A DNA stretch of 64,000 nt from Candidatus Obscuribacter sp. (GTDB taxonomy: Bacteria; Cyanobacteriota; Vampirovibrionia; Obscuribacterales; Obscuribacteraceae). How positions within the stretch are numbered: the first letter of the stretch is position 1; every line of letters starts with the position of its first letter. The stretch covers positions 1,116,001-1,180,000 of the forward strand of contig JADJQZ010000001.1 of the NCBI GenBank assembly GCA_016712465.1, in the 5' to 3' direction. Position numbers and translations under genes: made by a program. Under the pieces are notes generated by a model, which worked only from the letters and a program-made list of their open reading frames with translations, did not search any database and was not told the origin of the DNA. Shown here piece after piece: positions 53,354-61,612 of this stretch.

Positions 53354-54934
53354 TTGAATAAAACCCCTGTGCTTCTGTTAGCCCTGACCAGTGCCTTGAT
53401 TGCCGCCCCGGCTTTTGCAGATGCCGTTAGTTGGGAAAAGGTTTCGAAGGAAGCTCTGGCTGCCAGAGAGGGCAAGGAGCTTGATAAGGCCGTGGGTTTG
53501 TACCGAAAGGCGGTGGAGGATGCCCGTGCCAGCGCCCTGGAGCCTAAGTTTGTCGCTCTTTCCTTGAACGACCTGGGGCTCTGCTTGCTTGCCGCCGGGC
53601 AGAAGGGCGAGGCGGAGAAGTATCTGCTGGAGGCCATTGCCGTTCGTGAGAAGGCTTACGGCGGGCAGGAGCCAACCCTGGTGCCCACTCTCGGTAATCT
53701 CGGTCAGTTATACAAAGGTGAAAAACAGTGGGACAAGGCTCGTCAGTCTTATGAGCGGGCTATTGCTATTGTTGAGAAGAATAGCTCGGACAAGGACGTC
53801 AAACTAATTCCTCTGGTCAACGCCCTGGCTGCCCTTTCCATGGAAGCGGGCGCCAATGAGGAAGCCCTCAAGCAACTGACCAGGGTGAAGGATCTGGCCG
53901 CAGCCAGCGGCGACAAGGGGGCGCAGATTATCGCGCTCAATAATATGGCTGTGGTTCTGCGCAAGCTTGACCGCAAGGACGAGGCCGAGGCGCTCTACAA
54001 GGATGTTCTGGCCCTGCAGGGCGACAGTTCACCTGCCGATCAGGCTGGTCGAGGCGAGAACGCCGAGGCTAACAAGGCGGCGGCCCTCACCAATCTAGCC
54101 CGGGTCAATCGTGAAAAGGGGCAGTTCGAGGAGGCCAAGCCGCTCTTGTTGGAAGCTTGTGAGCTTTTACAGAAAGGCAAAGACATAAGGCCTGAGAGCC
54201 TGGTTACGGCTTATGACAATCTAGCCACGGTGTCTAAGGAACTGGGCGATTATGCCGATGCCATAAAGTATTACAGGTTAGCCCTTTCTCAGCAGGAAGG
54301 CATAAAGGACACCAGTGCCGATGTGAGGGCCTCTCGTATGACCAACCTGGCACTTGCTCTGGTCAGCTCAGGCGAGATGAAGGAATCGGAAGAGCTGTTC
54401 AAGAAAGCGCTGGGCTTGCTGGAAGAAAAGTATGGCAAAGACAGCATTAAACTGGCTCCGGCACTGTCGAACTTGGGTGAACTTTATCGCCAGCAAGAGA
54501 AATACGATGCGGCGGAGCCTTTGATGAAGCGCTCTTTTGACATAAGACAGGCTTCTCTGCCGGCTACCGATGCCGGGCTTGCCGATGGAGCCAACGATCT
54601 GGCCCTGCTTTACAAAGAGATAGGGCGCGAGAGCGATTCCATAAATTATTTTGAGAAGTCTCTGGCTGTGCGTGAGAAGAGCCCGGACAGTCCGGAACTG
54701 GCTACGGCATTGAATAACCTGGCTCGGTCCTACAGGCAGTCGGGTAAGCTGGATAAGGCGGAAGAACTTTATAAGCGGGCCCTTGCCATGAGAGAGCGCC
54801 TGTCCGGCCCTTCCGATCAAAGTGTGGCAGCGGTTCTGCGCAATTACGCCGTGCTGCTCAGGCAAATGGGTCGTAAGCCCGAAGCCAGAGCCCTGGACAA
54901 GCGGGCGCAAGCCATCGAAGACAGCGCTCAGTAG
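53354..54934 (+). CDS. Exported TPR protein, kinesin-light-chain type
   Basis: A 526-residue protein. The start TTG 53354 gives a clean signal peptide (LLLALTSALIAAPAFADA). The rest is about eleven TPR units, many of the 42-residue kinesin-light-chain type: AVGLYRKAVEDARASALEPK, KYLLEAIAVREKAYGGQEPT, LKLDKAEELYKRALAMRERL and ALDKRAQA near the end. Periplasmic or surface location is likely. TPR stacks bind partner proteins or peptides; here an envelope partner is a good guess given the glycosyltransferase genes on both sides. The gene stands 81 bases after the type A gene, so it could be co-transcribed. Confidence 0.8.
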   Translation: MNKTPVLLLALTSALIAAPAFADAVSWEKVSKEALAAREGKELDKAVGLYRKAVEDARASALEPKFVALSLNDLGLCLLAAGQKGEAEKYLLEAIAVREKAYGGQEPTLVPTLGNLGQLYKGEKQWDKARQSYERAIAIVEKNSSDKDVKLIPLVNALAALSMEAGANEEALKQLTRVKDLAAASGDKGAQIIALNNMAVVLRKLDRKDEAEALYKDVLALQGDSSPADQAGRGENAEANKAAALTNLARVNREKGQFEEAKPLLLEACELLQKGKDIRPESLVTAYDNLATVSKELGDYADAIKYYRLALSQQEGIKDTSADVRASRMTNLALALVSSGEMKESEELFKKALGLLEEKYGKDSIKLAPALSNLGELYRQQEKYDAAEPLMKRSFDIRQASLPATDAGLADGANDLALLYKEIGRESDSINYFEKSLAVREKSPDSPELATALNNLARSYRQSGKLDKAEELYKRALAMRERLSGPSDQSVAAVLRNYAVLLRQMGRKPEARALDKRAQAIEDSAQ

Positions 54935-54985
54935 CCGAAAACAGCCCTCAGTTGCGGTGCTATGCGCGACCCTTGCCTGATTTAA

Positions 54986-55444
54986 TTAGCCGGCGTCGTC
55001 ATCGTCGTTGTCGTCAATGACTGTGCAATCGATATAAGCTACGCCTTTGGGTAAGGTACCGAGGCGTTTGGCTGCTTCCTTGGCCAGATCCATGACTCTG
55101 CCATGGGCGTAGGGACCCCGGTCGTTCACTTTGATGACGATTGATTTGCCGGTTTTTGGATCTTCCACCAGAACCTTTGTATGGAAGGGCAATTTGAGGT
55201 GGGCGGCGGTCAATTTGTTCATATCAAAGGTTTCGCCGGAGGCCGTCTTTCTGCCGTGAAAGGGGATGCCATACCAGGAGGCGTTGCCGCTGAAGTTTTT
55301 GGGATAGCTGGCGGTGTTCTTGCTCTTGCTCTTGCCTGCCAGAAGCTGACCATGGCCGTTCTCGTTTGCCAGGGCGCGGCTGTGTGCAGCACTGAACAGC
55401 GAGACGAGAGTCAGCGAAAGCGGCAGGAAGAGTTTAACCGTCAT
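54986..55444 (-). CDS. rlpA: RlpA-like double-psi beta-barrel protein
   Basis: A 152-residue exported protein: signal peptide (residues 4-22), then one RlpA domain (about 45-145) with GNASWYGIPFHGRKTASGETFD, AAHLKLPFHTKVLVEDP and VIKVNDRGPYAHGRVMDLA. RlpA family members are septal lytic transglycosylases that cut naked peptidoglycan strands or bind them; the Asp in VNDRGPY is conserved. No SPOR domain is attached, so this is a minimal form. The ATGA at 55444-55441 overlaps the end of the lipoprotein gene, so both are translated together. It ends 51 bases from the convergent TPR gene. Confidence 0.88.
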   Translation of the reverse strand: MTVKLFLPLSLTLVSLFSAAHSRALANENGHGQLLAGKSKSKNTASYPKNFSGNASWYGIPFHGRKTASGETFDMNKLTAAHLKLPFHTKVLVEDPKTGKSIVIKVNDRGPYAHGRVMDLAKEAAKRLGTLPKGVAYIDCTVIDDNDDDDAG

Positions 55445-55887
55445 TTTTCAGAATCCCCTTTAGCATCGGAATTATCCAGATTGATTTCCACAGTAGCCTT
55501 TGACTTGCCCGGATCTTTTTTGATGTCGGCGTAGGGCGTGGATACATTGACCGAACCTTTCGATTCGTCTATGTCTACTTTTATGCCCGGTAGATTGACC
55601 TTTACCCTGGTATCTCCATCGCCACTTCCTGCTTCGATATTCACCGATTTATCGTTGCTTTCAGTCGTCTGATTGTTGTTGTCATCATCGTCGGCTTTCT
55701 TTTCCGATTCCTTTTCCACCACCGTGGTTTTGCCGTCAGCTCCCACCGTCACTGAAGTTTCCTCTTGTTTGGTGACGGACGGGCTGGAGTTATCGCTGTT
55801 TCCGCAGCCGCTCAGCGCCATGGCGGTACTCAGAACGCTTATGCAGAGGAGAAGGCTGAAAGTTCCGGGCAGAGGTCTCTTGGTCAT
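55441..55887 (-). CDS. Lipoprotein, acidic, unknown function
   Basis: A 148-residue protein with a type II signal peptide: basic start, hydrophobic core and lipobox LSGC at about residues 25-28, so it should be lipid-anchored. After a Ser/Asp/Asn-rich stretch come Lys/Glu-rich repeats and then short strands, VNLPGIKVDIDESKG and SVNVSTPYADIKKD, with alternating hydrophobic residues. No known family. It precedes RlpA in the same transcript with a four-base overlap and may help its placement. AAAGGAA six bases before ATG 55887. Confidence 0.75.
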   Translation of the reverse strand: MTKRPLPGTFSLLLCISVLSTAMALSGCGNSDNSSPSVTKQEETSVTVGADGKTTVVEKESEKKADDDDNNNQTTESNDKSVNIEAGSGDGDTRVKVNLPGIKVDIDESKGSVNVSTPYADIKKDPGKSKATVEINLDNSDAKGDSEK

Positions 55888-56024
55888 TGTCGTTTCCTTT
55901 AAGGCGGTTGGGCGTTCTGGCGCTTTCTTGGGCCGATAACGGTGGCCGAATTAATATGTTAGTGTCACAAGATTTTAGCTAAAAGGCTATCATAGCTCTC
56001 TGTTAAAACCGATTCTGGAGTTTC

Positions 56025-56366
56025 ATGGACTTTTTCCACTTCTGCTTCTATTTGATTGTCTCGGCAGTTTGTGCCGGGCTGGCGGCGCGGGTCCTGCCCG
56101 GTAGTAAAGTGAAAGACCGGGCTAAGGAAGTTTTTTCGCCGGCCGGCTTTCTCTCCAAGGCGGTGGTCGGTATTATCGGCGCCTGGTTGGGCGAGATGGT
56201 GCTTGGTCCGATTGGTCCCAGTTTGGAAGGCGTGCGTCTTGTACCGGCCGTTGTTGGTTCGGTTTTCTTCGTGCTGGCCCTGTCTCTAGTGTCGCTTCTG
56301 GTATCGAAGATAGTGGCGGTCTGTAATTTGCCTTCATTGATCAAGGGGCGGCAAACCAGTCGCTGA
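56025..56366 (+). CDS. GlsB/YeaQ/YmgE-family small membrane protein
   Basis: A 113-residue protein with three hydrophobic helices: 5-22, 43-66 and 71-95. Small Gly-rich helices (GFLSKAVVGIIGAWLGEMVLG) fit the transglycosylase-associated/GlsB family, whose members are stress-induced inner-membrane proteins of unknown activity. It is longer than the typical 80 residues because of a Lys/Arg/Val stretch between helices one and two and a basic tail. The start ATG 56025 has a TGGAG site. It is convergent with the TonB-C-like gene, 11 bases away. Confidence 0.65.
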   Translation: MDFFHFCFYLIVSAVCAGLAARVLPGSKVKDRAKEVFSPAGFLSKAVVGIIGAWLGEMVLGPIGPSLEGVRLVPAVVGSVFFVLALSLVSLLVSKIVAVCNLPSLIKGRQTSR

Positions 56367-56377
56367 GGCGGCCGCTC

Positions 56378-57115
56378 TTACCTGGTCATGTAGTTGTACT
56401 CGAAAGTGAAATCCACATCTACGGGAGCCTCCAGGGACGGAGGCAGAGGCGTCGAACCGGAAGCCCCTTCCAGGGCTGCTTTGATTGCATCCACGTCAAC
56501 GCCGTCTCCGAAGACTTCCATAATTCTATCGTTGACTATTCGCCCCTGCGAATTCACCTGGAAGGCCACGGCTGCCCTGTAGGTGGTGCCATTGCTTTGC
56601 GGCTGCCAGTGTTCCTTGATTGACTGTTGCAGGCTTTGCATGAAGTAACCGCTGTCTGCTTGCACCTGTGCCTCTGCCCGCTCCCTGATGTTCTGGGGCA
56701 GAAGCTGCCAGGTGAAGGAGGTGCCAAGCAGTGCTTCTTCCTGCCTCTTTACCTGCAAAAGCGGTGAGAGATCTTCGGCTTGTCTGGCATAGACGGAAAG
56801 GGCCAGGCTGCCTGCCAGATAGCCGATTATGGGAAGCGGCAGGCAGAGGGCCAGGCGCCTCAGTCGTTTGCGAGTATTGAGACTGAGGCTCTCCGGGCTG
56901 GTTTCAACCAGTTGATCTCCCTTCATTATGTTTACAACCGCCCCTGAAAAGAGCGATAGCGAAAGGGCGGCGCCGCCGTACAGAAGCAGGCAAACTGCCG
57001 GATGATAGGCGGCTTTGGAAACGATGAAGAGGCAGGCCAGCCCGCCAATTAGATAAAGCAGGGCAAGCAGGTAGCGACTGCCCGGCACGAAGCCGCGGCT
57101 TTTACTTTTGACCAT
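56378..57115 (-). CDS. Membrane protein with TonB-C-like terminal domain
   Basis: A roughly 245-residue protein. Four hydrophobic helices occupy the first 115 residues (two pairs around a short loop). The last 95 residues are a TonB/TolA C-terminal-like domain: SIKEHWQPQSNGTTYRAAVA, then NSQGRIVNDRIMEVFGDGVD and VDAIKAALEGASGS, ending PVDVDFTFEYN. This pattern is used in many envelope proteins for contacts with outer-membrane or periplasmic partners. ATG 57115 is chosen because CGGGAG lies six bases before it; the frame opens from GTG 57136. It could anchor a periplasmic complex. No ExbBD genes are adjacent. Confidence 0.65.
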   Translation of the reverse strand: MVKSKSRGFVPGSRYLLALLYLIGGLACLFIVSKAAYHPAVCLLLYGGAALSLSLFSGAVVNIMKGDQLVETSPESLSLNTRKRLRRLALCLPLPIIGYLAGSLALSVYARQAEDLSPLLQVKRQEEALLGTSFTWQLLPQNIRERAEAQVQADSGYFMQSLQQSIKEHWQPQSNGTTYRAAVAFQVNSQGRIVNDRIMEVFGDGVDVDAIKAALEGASGSTPLPPSLEAPVDVDFTFEYNYMTR

Positions 57116-57220
57116 GGGCGTCTCCCGGCAAAGCACTTAAGAAAATTTCCGGCAGCAATAAAGCTTGTTAGCAGAATATCTTGGCAACCTTTCGGAAGCA
57201 CTGGGAAAAACCCTGAGCCT

Positions 57221-59206
57221 TCAGCCTACGATGACCACTGGTCGCGAGTGGGGCTCTTTTACCACTTCTCTGAGAATTTCCCTGGTCACCGGTGCGGTTT
57301 CGCCTTCGCCCAGGAAGATGTAGCGAAAGACATAGCTCAGGGGGTTACCTTCGGTCCAGCCAAAGTAAGCGTGGGGAATTGTCTTGGTCTCATCCCGCAA
57401 GTGCAACAGGATGGCGGCTATGGCGTTAGGAATGGCCGCACTATGGCAGCGCAGAACTTTATGGCCGTTGATGAGATGTCCTTCCACTCTCAGGCAATTG
57501 TCGAAAAACTCCGAGGGATCGGAGAGGGACACCTCAAGGAAGATAAAGCTGGCTTCTTCGTCGGTCAATTTGTGAATGCGGCGGGTCTCCAGTTCTTTCG
57601 TTTCATAGTGGGTGCCGCCCGGTCTGTGGGCCAGTAAATTGATCTGCCGGTTTGGCATGGCTAGTGCTTCTTCAACAAAGCCGCAGGCCACCTCGTCGAA
57701 GTTTACTTCCAGAATGCGCAGTTCCAATGAACGCATCGCCCTTGATACCAGGGAAGTGCACAATATGGTGGCAATGAAGAAGGAAGCAATCTGCAAGCCC
57801 TCCGGTCTTTCATACATGTTGGCGATAGTGGTGTATATGAAGATGATGAGAATGCTGAGAAAGTGAGTGCGTTTAAGCTTGCTTTCTTTCCAGGCGGAAA
57901 GCACCACGGCCAGTGAGGCGGAGGTAAAGAGAACGAGTACTCCGGTGGCGTAAGCACCGGCCTGGGCGTCAACATTTGCCTTGAATAGAACGGTGACGGT
58001 GAGAGAAACAAAGGTGAAGAAAAGCACTAGTGGACGGAGGGCCTGCGACCAGCTCGGGGCCATGCCGTAGCGAGGCAGGTAGCGCGGCACCAGATTGAGT
58101 AGACCGGCCATGGCGCTGGCTCCGGCAAACCAGAGAATGGCGATGGTGGACAGGTCATAGATGGTGCCGAAGCCTTCACCGCCGAACTTATGAGCGAGAT
58201 AAGCCAGGGCTCTGCCGTTGGCTGCGCCGCCCTCTTTGAACAATTCCGGCGGAATTAAAACCGTTGTGATTACGCTTGATATGAGCAGCAAGACGGCCAT
58301 AATCACGGCGGCCGTGGTGAGTAGCCGACCGGTGTTTTTGATGCGACATTCTATTTCTTGGTCGTCGGCGGCTTTTGGGGCTTCGTTCTTATTCTTTCCA
58401 CTGGCGGCAGGCTTTTTGTCGTCGCCTTTGACCAGGGGCATGACTGCCACACCGGTTTCAAAGCCTGACATGCCCAGGGCCAGCTTGGGAAAGAGCAGCA
58501 GCGACACCCCGATCATGCGCGGGATGGAATGAAATTCATTGAAGAGGGCATTGTGCCAGTTTGTCAGGAGCTGGGGCGCCTTGATGATTTCCTGGATGGA
58601 CCAGACCGCCACAAGTCCGTTGGCCGCCAAGTAGACGCCGACGATCAGCACCGCCAGACCGATGGCTTCTTTGAAGCCTTTCAAAAAGATGAGGCACAGC
58701 GCCAGGATGAGAGCCGCGGTGACGACTATTCGGTCTTGCATGAAACTGGGGCAGAGCGGGTTTTCTACTATGTGGGCGGTGGCGTCGGCGGCCGAGAGGG
58801 TAATGGTAATGATGAAGTCGGTGGCGGCAAACCCTAACAGCATGAGGATGAAGGCCTTACCGAGCCAGCCGGGCAGAAGTTTTTCCAGCATGGCAATGCT
58901 GCCTTGCCCGAAGGGGCTGGCTTTTGCCACCCGGCCGTAGAGTGGTACCAGTCCAAAGAGTGTGACCAATACCACGATGCCTGTTGCCAGGGGGGAGAGG
59001 ATGCCGGCGGCCAGAAATGCTATGCCCGGCTGGTAGCCGAGGGTTGAAAAGTAGTCCACGCCGGTGAGGCACATGACCTGCCACCAGGGGGCTTTGTCAT
59101 GGCCGCTATGTTTGGGGTTGGCGTTGGTTCTCACTCCCTGTAAGAGCCACCGGCGCATGCGATTTGTTTGCGTGTCGGCTCTTTTTTCTACGGTGATTGT
59201 ACTCAT
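57221..59206 (-). CDS. APC-superfamily permease
   Basis: A 661-residue transporter: about twelve membrane helices up to residue 480, then a C-terminal cytoplasmic domain of about 160 residues. The first helix region is VMCLTGVDYFSTLGYQPGIAFLAAG, a motif specific to a subgroup of APC permeases (G-x-D-Y-F-S-T-L-G-Y-Q-P-G). A charged Lys/Ala/Asp loop of about 25 residues sits between helices six and seven. The substrate could be an amino acid or K+ (KimA-type permeases have a similar build), and cannot be decided. AAGGAA before ATG 59206 is a good ribosome site. It stands alone on the minus strand. Confidence 0.8.
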   Translation of the reverse strand: MSTITVEKRADTQTNRMRRWLLQGVRTNANPKHSGHDKAPWWQVMCLTGVDYFSTLGYQPGIAFLAAGILSPLATGIVVLVTLFGLVPLYGRVAKASPFGQGSIAMLEKLLPGWLGKAFILMLLGFAATDFIITITLSAADATAHIVENPLCPSFMQDRIVVTAALILALCLIFLKGFKEAIGLAVLIVGVYLAANGLVAVWSIQEIIKAPQLLTNWHNALFNEFHSIPRMIGVSLLLFPKLALGMSGFETGVAVMPLVKGDDKKPAASGKNKNEAPKAADDQEIECRIKNTGRLLTTAAVIMAVLLLISSVITTVLIPPELFKEGGAANGRALAYLAHKFGGEGFGTIYDLSTIAILWFAGASAMAGLLNLVPRYLPRYGMAPSWSQALRPLVLFFTFVSLTVTVLFKANVDAQAGAYATGVLVLFTSASLAVVLSAWKESKLKRTHFLSILIIFIYTTIANMYERPEGLQIASFFIATILCTSLVSRAMRSLELRILEVNFDEVACGFVEEALAMPNRQINLLAHRPGGTHYETKELETRRIHKLTDEEASFIFLEVSLSDPSEFFDNCLRVEGHLINGHKVLRCHSAAIPNAIAAILLHLRDETKTIPHAYFGWTEGNPLSYVFRYIFLGEGETAPVTREILREVVKEPHSRPVVIVG

Positions 59207-59401
59207 GGGTTTTCCTTGCGCGCCCGCAGGCGAGATATTTCTTCTGCTATTAGGGCAAATTTCTGGTCAAGCTTGTGTCAATTGCGACCATGCTTACATC
59301 AAGAAAGAAGCAAGAAAGAATTGAGAAAGCGACAAGGTGCCGGGTTCGGGGCTTCGCCGGCACAGGTACAATAAGCCTCAGTACCGCTCTCTGGGAGTGT
59401 C

Positions 59402-61492
59402 ATGGTTCGACCGCTGAGTAAAGGGCCTGGTTACGAAATACAGCTTGCGGCGCTCTTGCACAAGCTGAGACGTGGCTATCTCAGTCGGCACAATAAGCTC
59501 TCCGGTGAGCGCTATGCGGAGCAATTGGAGCGTTCCCTCTTTGATCTGGCTCTCGCTTTTCTTGGCAAGCCGGGGCAATTTTCTCTAGACGCAGAGTGGC
59601 AAGAGGTGCTGGTCTTTGCTCCCCTCTACGTTGAAGGTCTCAAGTGCAGTCTGGCTGAGCAAGGAACCGTCGCCCAGGAGCGAACTTTGCTGGCTTTCTA
59701 TCTCTCGCGCTTGTACGAGACCCTGCGCTTTGGCTTTGAAAAACGCCCGGCTGCCTCTTACTACACGCCGCCCCGGCTGGCCTATGCCATGGCTGCTCAG
59801 CTCTTGAAGCGGCCCTTGAAAGAGGGTGCACGCCCTCCCATAATCTACGACCCTTGCTTGGGCACAGGCTGCCTGCTACTGCCCTTTCTTGATCTCCTCG
59901 GCGGTAGCCGGGAGTTTCCTGAAAGAAAGCTGGCTCTCAGTTGTCTCAGGGGCATGGAGCAGGATGCGCATGCTCTTGCTCTGGCGCAGATTTTAATGGT
60001 CTTTGCCGTGGCAGAACCTGCTTGCGACCACTGGGTGCAGGCTTGCTCTTTCAAGCAGGAACTGACTGTTTTGCGGCGCTCCAGGCGCTTTCGGCGGGGC
60101 GATAGTTTGAAGGAAAGGGCGATACCGGATTTCGATTTACTTGTGGCCAATCCGCCCTGGCAGAGTCTGAAGGGTACAAAAGATCTTGGTGCCGGTAATA
60201 TCAGTCGACTCTTTTTAGAGCGCGCTGCGGCCCCCTTGCTCTACCAATCGGAAGCAAGGCGAGTGGCTCTGCTTTTGCCGGCTTCTTTGTTGGCGGATAA
60301 ATCGGCTGCCGCCTTTCGCGGCAAACTACTGGCAGCTAATTTGCTTGAGCAGGTGTGCTTGTATGATAACGGTGATAGAGGTTTTCCGGCTCATGCTTCT
60401 TTGAACTACAGCCTCTGGGTTCTTTCTAAGAAAGAAGACCATGACGGCATTTATGTTCAGGGCCGGGGTGGGACGCGGCATTCGCTTTCAAGTGAGAACC
60501 TGCTTGCTCTCTCCGGTCCCTTCAGCATTTTTCTCCTTCCCGATCACGAGCGGGAGCTCTTACTCTTGCTCAAGCTCAGAGAGGCTCTTGAGTTTGGCCG
60601 CTTACTGGGCGAAAAAGGGCTCTTTCAGCTTGGCCGTGAATTTGATATGACCACAGACAGAGCTTGCTTTCTTTCCGCCGAGAAATTGAGCGAGGGCGAG
60701 CGCGCCGCCCTCTTGCCCCTCTTGGAAGGGCGTATGGTCAGTCGCTACGGACTATCCGGGCGAGCCTTCGTGACCGGTTGGGGGCGCAGTGCCCGCTGGC
60801 AAAGTCTGAAACAAACCGCTGCCGGTGGTGCCACCGCCGGCAGTGTAGAGGGCGGCGCCTTACCCTTGGGGACGGCGGCGATTAAGCCGCAGTTTTATCT
60901 TAAGGAGGAGGCGGCCTGCCGATTTGAGGGGTTGAACCGGCTCAAACTCTGTTTCCAATCCACCGGTAGTAGCGCCAATCGCCATTTGATGGTGGCAGCA
61001 CCGGTGCCCGACTTACCCTGCGGCAATTCGCTCTCCGTTCTTAAGGCAAGCCCGAGCAATGCCTATCCGCTTACTTCCCTTTTCTGTCTGCTGGCAATTT
61101 TGAACAGTTTGGTCTTTGAATTTCAGTTAGGTAAACGCCTGTTGGGCAATAACCTCAATCAATTTCTAGTGGGCGACTGCAGCCTGCCGCGAGTTTTTGA
61201 GCTTTTCCTGGCCGGACAGCCGCAGGAAGAGCGTCTTTCGACCCTTCTTCTTGCAGCTACGACCGAGAGCCTGGAGCAGGGTCTGAACCCGTGCTACCTG
61301 AGCGCACTTGTGGATGAAGGGCTTCTTTGCCTGGATGAACTGGCAGACTGGCGGCGTTTTAAGGCCGGGGACCCTGAAGGTTTTGCCGAGCGCATGGAAT
61401 CTACCGTAGCTTCTCTCTATCAGCTTTCTTCGGCGGAACTGCAGATAATAAAAGGAAGTACCCCGCCACAGGCTGTGCTTGGCAACGGCTGA
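59402..61492 (+). CDS. Solitary N6-adenine DNA methyltransferase (gamma class, Eco57I/TaqI-like)
   Basis: A 696-residue protein. The catalytic core shows AASYYTPPRLAYAMAAQLL (N-terminal X motif), IYDPCLGTGCLLLPFL (motif I) and FDLLVANPPWQSL (motif IV NPPW), in the order of gamma-class N6-adenine methyltransferases. The C-terminal 250 residues form a target-recognition-like region with LLAILNSLVFEFQLGKRL, LGNNLNQFLVGDCSLPRV, typical of Eco57I/TaqI-type enzymes. No nuclease motif, HsdS or restriction gene is next to it, so it may act as an orphan methylase or be part of a type IIG-like remnant. GGGAG lies before ATG 59402. The methylated sequence is unknown. Confidence 0.8.
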   Translation: MVRPLSKGPGYEIQLAALLHKLRRGYLSRHNKLSGERYAEQLERSLFDLALAFLGKPGQFSLDAEWQEVLVFAPLYVEGLKCSLAEQGTVAQERTLLAFYLSRLYETLRFGFEKRPAASYYTPPRLAYAMAAQLLKRPLKEGARPPIIYDPCLGTGCLLLPFLDLLGGSREFPERKLALSCLRGMEQDAHALALAQILMVFAVAEPACDHWVQACSFKQELTVLRRSRRFRRGDSLKERAIPDFDLLVANPPWQSLKGTKDLGAGNISRLFLERAAAPLLYQSEARRVALLLPASLLADKSAAAFRGKLLAANLLEQVCLYDNGDRGFPAHASLNYSLWVLSKKEDHDGIYVQGRGGTRHSLSSENLLALSGPFSIFLLPDHERELLLLLKLREALEFGRLLGEKGLFQLGREFDMTTDRACFLSAEKLSEGERAALLPLLEGRMVSRYGLSGRAFVTGWGRSARWQSLKQTAAGGATAGSVEGGALPLGTAAIKPQFYLKEEAACRFEGLNRLKLCFQSTGSSANRHLMVAAPVPDLPCGNSLSVLKASPSNAYPLTSLFCLLAILNSLVFEFQLGKRLLGNNLNQFLVGDCSLPRVFELFLAGQPQEERLSTLLLAATTESLEQGLNPCYLSALVDEGLLCLDELADWRRFKAGDPEGFAERMESTVASLYQLSSAELQIIKGSTPPQAVLGNG

Positions 61493-61612
61493 TGACCGGT
61501 GCCCACCAGAAAGGCGGCACTTTTCATTGACTTGGCCTTTGCCGGGCCTCGATAATAGAGCCTGGCAGAAGCAATAGTTGGCGGTTTTAATGAGAAAGAG
61601 CAGCAACGACTG

